A stretch of DNA of 64,000 bases from Costus lasius (taxonomy: Eukaryota; Streptophyta; Magnoliopsida; Zingiberales; Costaceae): NCBI GenBank assembly GCA_027563935.2, contig CM050449.1, positions 76,318,556-76,382,555 on the forward strand, read 5' to 3'. Under the pieces are notes generated by a model. The model ran no database searches. It saw nothing but the letters and a program-made list of their open reading frames with translations, and had not been told where the DNA came from. Positions 55,837-64,000 of the stretch are shown one piece after another. A program made the position numbers and the translations under genes. The stretch's first letter is position 1. Each line of letters begins with the position of its first letter.

Positions 55837-57927
55837 TGTTAGTGTTTATGCCCTAACACCTAGTTATGGTCTACTTTATGTACTACTTGATACAAATATT
55901 TTCTATATAAATATAATTTTGGCATTGTCATTATCATTGTTTGTTTGCAACTGTGATTGTGTACTTACATGATAATGTCCCTAGAGACAGATTGGATCTG
56001 TGCTCAAACTCTTATCCCTAGTTGATGTACCTTAGTGGATATGGGACAGCTATGGTACTTGTGAGACCGGTATATGGGCTGGTGAGGTCCGTGGTGCTAA
56101 CGCACATATATGTGTATATTAGTGGTGGATATACTGGACCGACCCGCTGTGAGGCAATGACTTTGTGTCATGAGTTATCCTCACAAGTGATAGGAGGTGC
56201 ATTGATCCCTTGACTTGAGGTCATTGACTCTTCTATATGGTTAGGGACATGCTTTGATACAACATAATACCTCGCCGTAGTTGGGAGGTTATAACAGTTG
56301 TCATTGAGTATGTCACGACCCATATGAGAAGGTTAATGTACAGATAGAGGATTTGCCCCTTCCTAAGGGAAGCTTGATATCCATGGAGCTCCTCTATGGT
56401 TCTATGACTGAAAGTGTATGGCCATACCCAGGTGAGAATCTGATTTAGTCATGACCATGTGATTGGGTGAAAACAAGCGATGACACCATTGTCCAATCGG
56501 ATATCAATTTGGCAATGGGACTATAATGTATCTGTACCTAGTTGCGACGATGGGGATATCGATATCGATATCCATTCCAATAACTTGGGTAGCAGTGATG
56601 TACTGCTAGGTGCCACTCACTGCTTGTGATGACCTAAGTTCATCATTGCCAACGTCAGAGGAACCTACAGGGTCACACACCTTGATACTCGAGTTTTCGT
56701 ATTGATCGGGTAGCCTTTAGATCGAGTTATTGGATAACTCAGATCTATTTGGGAGATTTCATCAGCACCAATGGGCCTGATGAGATGGATGAAACTTATT
56801 GGGGCCAACTTTCATTTTTGGCATATTGACCAAATTAACCATGGTTAGTCTCATTTGACCTTGGGTTAAGTTGGATTGGATCCAATGGCTTGGTTAACAT
56901 GCATAATGGATTTTGGGCTAGGCCCATTGCTTAATGAGGCTTACTAATAAGTTGTAATGAAGAGACAAGAGGCTAAAAGGGTATAATGGGGAGGAATTTA
57001 TGGCATAGGCGCATGGAAGAATCCTAGTTGGACTAGGATTGCACCTAGTGCATATTTGGTATCTTCAAGTGATTGATTTGGATTAGGATTCAATCTAATC
57101 ACTTAGGATATTAATTAAGATATGATGTGCGCAAGTGGGCTAATTATTTACTTAATTAGAGTCCTAATTTCATTAGGTCTTGCGCCCAAGCCTTATTAGG
57201 TAATCCATCATGATGCCTTGACTAGGTCTTGGCGCATGGATCGGATTAATGCCTCATATGGCATCACATGGGCGCATATGGCTAAATGCTTGTTTAGGCA
57301 ACGCATTGGAGCATATGGTTGAAGGATTTAATCAAATTATTTGATTGAATAAATCTATAGAATCATGCACTAATCACCCACACTTACCATACCCCCAAAC
57401 TGCCTCTTCATCCTATATAAGTGACCATAGCCGACCCCTCTTGATACACTAATTCTTGGAGGCGTGTAGAACAAGAAGGGCGATGGCTTGGAGACCTTGG
57501 AGCTCTTCATCTTCCATCAAGGCCGAATTCTTCTTCCCCTTCCTTTCCTTTGGCGCAAAGGAGATAGAACCTTGTGGCATCCTCCCTTCCTCTTCCTCCC
57601 TTGGCGCAATCTCCCTTGGTGGTTGGTGCAAGTGATCAAGAGACTCTCCTAAGGCATGAGATCTTCTTCAAGAGGCTAGCACCCGACATGGAAGAAGAAG
57701 ACTCGAGGAATCAATGTGTGTGAGACTGTAGAGGGCAAACGATTGGGCGCCTCCCTCGACATCGGCCTCCACTTGCTATAGGTACTTTCTCCTCTCATCG
57801 TGTCGACTCCCTCACAAGATGTTCCTCACTGGGTTTTTGGGACTACCCTATTTCGGGGATATTCTTCCACTGTGTATGCAATCTGTAATGTCAAAGAATT
57901 ACAAAATATCCCCGAGGTTTCTCAACA
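55837..57927 (+). repeat. 5' LTR of family-A Copia element (2091 bp)
   Basis: It starts TGTTAGTGTTTATGCCC and ends CTCAACA just before the primer-binding site. The inverted partial LTR at 15249-16080 is a relative of its first 860 bp. Confidence 0.9.
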
Positions 57928-57928
57928 G

Positions 57929-57940
57929 TGGTATCAGAGC
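57929..57940 (+). other. Primer-binding site of family-A element (tRNA-iMet)
   Basis: TGGTATCAGAGC lies one base after the LTR end. Confidence 0.95.
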
Positions 57941-59533
57941 GACTTGCGAGCCTCGAACAATGTTTCTATGCTTTTCTCTATGCTCACATGCCATATTTCA
58001 ATTTTTCGCAAATTGCATATGTATATGGCGCATGTTTTTCTTAAGAAAGAAAAATTGTTTGTTTCTTGTTCCTATCCTCTATTCAATTTCTGTTGGATTT
58101 TTGGATTATTTTTGTGATTGATTTAAGATCTAAGGCACACATAGTTTTGTCAAGTAGGATGGGCATTGTGTCTTCGGACTGGCCGGGTCTCTTGTTCTGA
58201 CAAAATTGCCAGTTGATAGGGTTTATAAAATCATCATGAAACTTAATCACAAATAACCAAAAGATTTATGATAAGAAGATGAGGAAAAGAAACTTGTTTT
58301 ATGAGAAACTGAAATTTCAGATTTTATGTTTTTTCATGAGTATATAGATTTGCATGATTAAGTACCTTGTTTGTGCATGATGTTATGATCATTAGTCAGG
58401 CCCCTTTGCATGCCTGTGTTTTACTCTTGTCAGGTCTGCGTGCCACTTTTCTTTTTCTTTTATTTTATAAAATTCAAGATGAAGATTAGGGGCGCATCCT
58501 ACAAGATGTCTTGGCGCATGCTTGTTTGGTTGCACATCTTGCTGATGGTGCAACAAGCATCAACCTTGGTGGAGCACCTTAAGAAGACCCATGGTATTGG
58601 CCGAACCTTTGTGGGTGCTTCTGGGGGTTCCCTAGAGGTACCTCTAGGGTTTGAGAGCTAAACCATGGTGTGGTGGACCTTGGCGCCAACCTTGAAGATC
58701 AAGCTAGAGGTCGGCTAGGCGAGGCCTAGTTTTAGGGGCTTGTCTCCTAGGTCAAGAGTTGAACCTCTTTTGGCATGAGTTAGTTCAATGTCTTGAATGG
58801 GCCATGAACACATCATCCCTTTACTGCTTTCCTTTGCTGAAGCATGCCTGTGATGTTTTATCTTCCTATTCTCACTATAGGATTTCATGCCTGTAATGTT
58901 AGACATAAGATAAAACTAAGATGATGAGACCTTAAAAACCCTCATTAAAATATCAAGTCTAGTAGACTTCTAACACGTAGCCCTCATCAAGCTATCGATC
59001 AGTGGTGTTGTGAACTATTTCCCACCCTCGTGGGACACACCCACTTATCTTTAGAGGGTGTATGGTGACAATGGTTTCCCAGTCCAGTTTTAATCTGGGC
59101 GTGCCTTCGCAAGGAAACTCGTTGGCCCTAGGTATAACGGTTAGGAATGAACTTGACTAGATTTTCATTTGTGCTGGACACATGATGAAACTCTAGATGT
59201 ATCATTGAGAGGTTAGGGTTTTATGTTGTATCCAGCCCTCGCTGGACATGAAATGCCTAGATTGTCTCAATAAGGGGAGTTGCTTAGAGCAATCGGCCAG
59301 CGTGCCCACCTTAAGAAACATGGGTTACTTTGTGCATCTCATACCACCCTCGTGGGACACAAAGCCTCATGTGGATTAAGGATCCCATCTCACTAGAAAA
59401 TTTTGAATTTCTCGATTGACTTTGTGGGTTGTCAATTCAATCAAAATAGTGAGAGCCACAATCATTTAAAATAAGTCTAGTTTAAATGATTTGAAGTAGT
59501 ACTAATTTGCTATTCCTTGGTTGTTGTAGAACA
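57941..59533 (+). other. Untranslated leader of family-A element
   Basis: This is non-coding sequence between primer-binding site and gag. From 58735 on it is the counterpart of window positions 1-816. Confidence 0.75.
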
Positions 59534-62500
59534 ATGGCTACGAACAATAGCAGATGGTCACTACGATCTACCCTGGAAAGGGATAAGTTGGTTGGATCCA
59601 ATTTACTAGATTGGTATATGAACTTGGGAACTGTGCTCAAACTCAAGAGGAAGCTCTATGTCCATGAGCAACCTATTCTTGAGCCACTTCCATGCTCGGC
59701 CTTAGTAGCTAAGAAGGATGCTTATGATAAGCATCAAGCTGATACTTTGGAGATTGCTAATTTGATACTAACCAATATGTAGCCTGATATACGAGGGCAA
59801 TATGAATCGAAGAGTGCCTCTGAGATTATCTCTAATCTTAAGTAGCTCTTTGATGAGATGGTTAGGCTCAATCCTCCTAAAGTTGACATTTAGTATGTTG
59901 AGACAACAGGTTTAACCGATGAACTGAAATTAAAGATGGAAAGGATCAGGAATAATAGGTGCTATTCAAGTGGAGGGCCACCTCACATGTTGAAGGACAT
60001 GGTGTGACTTCAGAATGGAAGAAGAGAAGCGAGGCTTCGTCTTCATGCTTAGGTATTTATGTTACCGAAGTCAATCTTTCTACTTCTATGTCATGGGTAT
60101 TGGATACCGCATGAGGAGCTCATATTTGTACAAATATGCAGGGGCTCAAGAAAAGTAGATTGGTGCGGCCTAGAGAGAATGACCTACGGGTTGGAAACGG
60201 GGCACAAGTTGCTGTAGGAGTTTTGACTTTCTCTCCTTACCTTCTAGACTTCAATTAGAGCTAGATAATTGCTATTATGTACCTTCGCTAACCAAAAACA
60301 TTATATCTATTCCTTACTTAGCAAGGAAAGGTTTTAAATTTGAAATAAAAGAGAACTCTTGTTATTTTTCATTTGCAAATATGTTTTATGGGAAGAGTAC
60401 ATTGTGTAATGGTTTATATGTCTTGGACATGAATAACTCTATTTGTAACATAAATAGTAAAAGGACCAAACTGAGTGGTTCAGTTAGTGCTTTTTTATGG
60501 CATTGTCGATTAGCCCATATAAACAAGAATCACATTCAACAACTCCATGCAAACTGGTTGTTAGATTCAAGTTCTTTGGAGGAGTTTGATACATGTGAAC
60601 CTTGTTTACTAGGGAAAATGACAAAAGTACCCTTCACCAAGACTAGTGAGAGGGCACGAGGTTTATTGGATCTCATACATACTGATGTGTGTAGGCCATT
60701 CAATAAACAAGCCAGAGGAGGACACAGCTACTTTATCACATTTACTAATGACTTTAGTAGATATGGTTATGTCTACTTGATGAGACATAAGTCTGAATCC
60801 TTTGAGAAATTCAAGGAGTTCAAAAATGAAGTATAGAACCAGCTTGGGAGATCTATTAAAACACTTCGATCAAATCGTGGTGGGGAGTACCTGAGTGGTG
60901 AGTTCTTTGACTATCTTAGATAGTGTGAAATTATATGCCAACTCACTCCTCCTAGAATATCTCAATGGAACAGTAGAGAAGAAATCGGACCTTGCTAGAC
61001 ATGGTTCGATCTATGATGAGTCATACAACTCTACCACCCTCATTCTGGGGTCATGCACTTGAGACAGCTTCTCTCATACTAAATAATGTTCCATCTAAGA
61101 ATGTCTCCAAGCTACCATACAAGGTATGGAGTGGAAGATGCCCTAACATCTCTTTTATCAGGATCTGGGGATGTGAGACTTATGTCAAACGTCAGGATTC
61201 TAGCAAGCTAGAACCCAGGTTTGATACATGTGCGTGTGGGGTATCCTAAGGAAACTAAAGGGACTTTTATGTTCCCACCGAGTACAAAGTTTTTATTGCT
61301 CGGGGAGCTATCTTTCTAGAGAAAGAATTTCGCATGAAAGAAGTTAGTGGGAGTAAGTTTGACTTAGATGAGGTCCAAGTATAACCACAAGACACAGAGA
61401 TGGAATCTGAGCTACCTGCACCAGTTGTTGTACAACTAGAGGCTCAGACACAGGTCCCACGCAGGTCTGGGAGGATTCGTCGTGCACCTGAAAGGTATGG
61501 GTCGCTGCCGACCCAACATGATGAGATCTTTATCATTGAGAATGAACCCAGAACCTACGATGAGGTGGTCTCTGGACCAGACTTCGAGAAATGGCTTAAG
61601 GCCATGCGATCCAAAATGGATTCCATGTCAGCCAACCAAGTCTGGGATATGGTTGAGCTGCCTGATGGGGTGAAACCCATAGAGTGTAAATGAGTCTTCA
61701 AAAGGAAGACCGACATGGATGACAACATAGTTACATATAAGGGTAGACTTGTGGCTAAAGGATTCAGAGAAGTCCACGGGGTGGACTATGCTGAAACCTT
61801 CTCGCCAGTTGCCATGATCAAATCCATTCAGATTCTGCTTGCTATAGCTATATATCATGATTATGAGATATGACAGATGGATGTGCAGACAGCGTTCCTT
61901 AATGGGAAGCTAACAGAGGATGTGTATATGACACAACCTGATGGTTTCATCCATCTTGCAGATGCCAATAAGGTCTGCAGGCTAAAAAAAATCCATTTAT
62001 GGATTAAAGCAAGCATCTCAAAGTTGGAATCTTCGGTTTGATGAAGCTGTGAGAGATTATGGCTTTATCAAAAGTGAAGATGACGCCTATGTGTACAGAA
62101 AATTTAGTGGGAGCATGGTGACTTTTCTGGTCTTGTATGTCGATGACATACTCCTCATCGGAAATGACATCCCTAGTCTTTAGTCTGTGAAGACATAGTT
62201 GGGGAAGTGTTTCGAGATGAAAGACTTAGGGTAGGCCGCCTATATCTAAGGTGTAAAGATCTATTGGGATAGATCCAAGAGGCTCATGGCCCTTAGTCAA
62301 AGTATCTACATTGATAAGGTTATGGAAATGTTCTACATGGAGCAATCCAAGAAAGAATACCTTGCAATAAGACATAGCCTTACTCTCTCAAAGAGCCAGT
62401 GTCTCACCACACAGGCTGAGAGGGATGAAATGAGTCAAGTGCCCTATGCTTCGGCAGTAGGATCAATCATGTATGCAATGTTGTGTACTAGACCAGATGT

Positions 62501-63118
62501 GGCTTATGCTGTAAGCATAACCAGCCGATACTAATCCAATCCAGGTCTATAGCACTAGGTGGCTGTAAAGAACATCCTGAAGTATCTGAGAAGAACTAAG
62601 GATTTGTTCTTGGTCTATGGGGGATAGGAAGAGCTCAATGTTCAGGGCTAGACTGATGCATCATTCCAGTCTGACCCGGATGACTTTATATCGCAGGTCG
62701 GCTATGTGTTCAAGTTAAATGGAGGCGCTATTTGCTAGAAAAGCTTCAAACAATCCACCATAGTTGATTTTACAACCGAGGCTGAGTATGTCGCCGCTTC
62801 TAAGGCAGCCAAAGAAGCCGTTTGGAAAAGAAAGTTCATTTATGATCTTCAGGTGGTTCCAACTGCTGTAGATCCCATTGAGCTCTATTGTGACAACAAT
62901 GGGGCTATTGCGCAGGCAAAGGAACCATGGTCTCATCAAAGGTCCAAACACATACTTTGGAGATTTCACCTGATCAGGGAGATCATTGATCGAGGTGACA
63001 TTAAGATTAGCAGAGTTGATAAAGAGAATAATCTAGCAGACCCACTGACCAAGGCTTTGGCGCAGCAGAAGCATGATGGTCATGCCAGGGATATGGGTTG
63101 AGGTTCCTCAACCTCTAA
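59534..63118 (+). pseudogene. Family-A Copia gag-pol pseudogene
   Basis: From ATG 59534 the domains run gag (to 59782), a ruined zinc knuckle (CYSSGGPPHML, second Cys to Ser), protease (VLDTA then a stop), GAG-pre-integrase and integrase (60381-61249; CEPCLLGKM, LIHTDVCR, SNRGGEY), linker (61400-61693), RT (VDYAETFSPVAMIKS, AFLNGKL, YVDDILLIGND at about 62135) and RNase H (62853-63101; YCDNNGAIAQ, NLADPLTKAL). At least a dozen stops and several frameshifts make it dead. It is the best reference for rebuilding the order of pieces at 817-3172 and 12313-12497. Confidence 0.9.
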
Positions 63119-63123
63119 GTCTA

Positions 63124-63139
63124 AGTGCAAGTGGGATAT
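63124..63139 (+). other. Polypurine tract of family-A element
   Basis: AAGTGCAAGTGGGATA(T) directly precedes the 3' LTR start at 63140, and is close to the B-family tract. Confidence 0.8.
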
Positions 63140-64000
63140 TGTTAGTGTTTATGCCCTGAGACCTAGTTATGGTCTACTTTATGTACTACTTGATACAGAT
63201 ATTTCCTATATAAATATCATTCTGGCATTGTCATTATCATTATTTATTTGCATATGCGATTGTGTACTTACATGATAATGTCCCTAGAGACAGATTGGAT
63301 TTGTGCTCAAACTCTTGTCTCCAGTCGATGTACTTTAGTGGATATGGAACAGCTATGGTACTTGTGAGACCGGTATATGGGATGGTTAGGCACGTGGTGC
63401 TAACGCAGATATATGAGTATATCAGTGGTGGATATACTGGACCGACCCGCTGTGAGGCAATGACTTGGTGTCATGAGTTATTCTCACAAGTGACCAGAGA
63501 TGCATTGATCCCTTGACTTGAGGTCATTGACTCTTCTATATGGTTAGGGACATGCTTTGATGCAACATCACACCTTGCCATATTTGGGATGTTATAACGG
63601 TTGTCATTGAGTATGTCACGACCCATACGAGAAGGTCAATGTATAGATAGAGGATTTGCCCCTTCCTAAGGGAAGCTTGATATCTATGGAGCTCCACTAT
63701 GGTTCTATGACTGAAAGTGTATGGCCACACCCAGGTGAGAACCTGATTTAGTCATGACCATGTCATTGGGTGAAAACAAGTGATGACACACTTGTTCAAT
63801 CGGATATCAGTTTGGCAAATGGACTATATTGTATCTATATCTAGTTGTGATGATGGGGATGTCGATGTCGATATCCATTCTGATGACTTGGGTAGCAGCG
63901 ATGCACTGCTAGGTGCCACTCACTACTTGTGATGACCTAAGTTCATCACTGCCAATGTCAGAGGAACCTACAGGGTCACACATCTTCATACTCGAGTTTT
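63140..64000 (+). repeat. 3' LTR of family-A Copia element, truncated by window end
   Basis: It aligns with 55837 onward and is still within the LTR at the last base (the counterpart of about 56697 in the 5' LTR). About 1.2 kb should follow outside the window. Confidence 0.9.

Larger units (their letters stand above)
55837..64000 (+). mobile_element. Old full-length family-A Copia element, right end off window
   Basis: It comprises a 5' LTR (55837-57927), tRNA-iMet primer-binding site, leader, decayed gag-pol (59534-63118), polypurine tract and the first 861 bp of the 3' LTR (from 63140). Over the first 220 bp the LTRs differ at about 20 sites (roughly 9%), so it is old. The flanking AAGCA (55832-55836) is the expected left target duplication; the right copy should lie about 1.2 kb beyond the window. 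Confidence 0.9.

Overview
The window is plant nuclear DNA dominated by transposable elements. The evidence is nested LTR retrotransposons primed by initiator-Met tRNA, a PIF/Harbinger relic with plant-type Myb/SANT and DDE domains, scraps of plastid DNA (rbcL, rpl23), and one intact RING-H2 gene. That gene is a single GC-rich exon, and long-LTR Angela/Tork-like Copia elements are abundant; together they make a monocot likely, but the species cannot be named. I recognise no tRNA, rRNA, CRISPR array or bacterial-type system.

Layout. 1-16080: a Copia nest. A decayed plus-strand Copia element (family 'A' leader, gag, protease, integrase and half of RT) is interrupted at 3172/12308 by a complete, very young minus-strand Copia (family 'B', 9135 bp, 1703-bp LTRs, TSD AAGAC). 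Beyond the insertion the host resumes as A for about 190 bp, then switches to B-type RT/RNase H and a B-like 3' LTR. An inverted partial A-type LTR follows. 16081-23731: short tandem repeats, a PIF/Harbinger relic (Myb-like gene plus transposase with introns), then AT-rich DNA and unassigned sequence. 23732-29666: a complete, young, non-autonomous LTR element on the minus strand (5925 bp, 1808-bp LTRs, TSD TAAAG) that carries only a gag-type ORF with an unusual acidic/Pro-Leu-rich extension and a second overlapping-frame ORF. 29667-36000: unassigned AT-rich DNA with a 386-bp-period duplication, then a heavily decayed Copia relic. 36000-44540: purine-rich and AT-rich DNA, a 70-76-bp tandem repeat, a 13-unit array of about 42 bp whose units are themselves palindromic, and a candidate long-TIR element. 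44538-50377: an older Ty3/Gypsy element (1731/1739-bp GC-rich LTRs, TSD CCAAG) whose interior lacks RT. 50378-53690: the only intact host gene, a BRH1/XERICO-like RING-H2 E3 ligase gene (51357-51923), with microsatellites upstream. 53691-54207: plastid-derived rbcL and rpl23 fragments. 54208-55836: Copia integrase debris. 55837-64000: an old full-length A-family Copia whose 3' LTR runs off the window.

The elements form a layered history. The A relics are old (LTRs roughly 9% apart in the part compared) and full of stops. The Gypsy element is intermediate. The B Copia and the gag-only element have LTR pairs that differ at only about two sites each, so both inserted recently. The most interesting structures are the A/B mosaic, the gag-only element and the palindromic tandem array.
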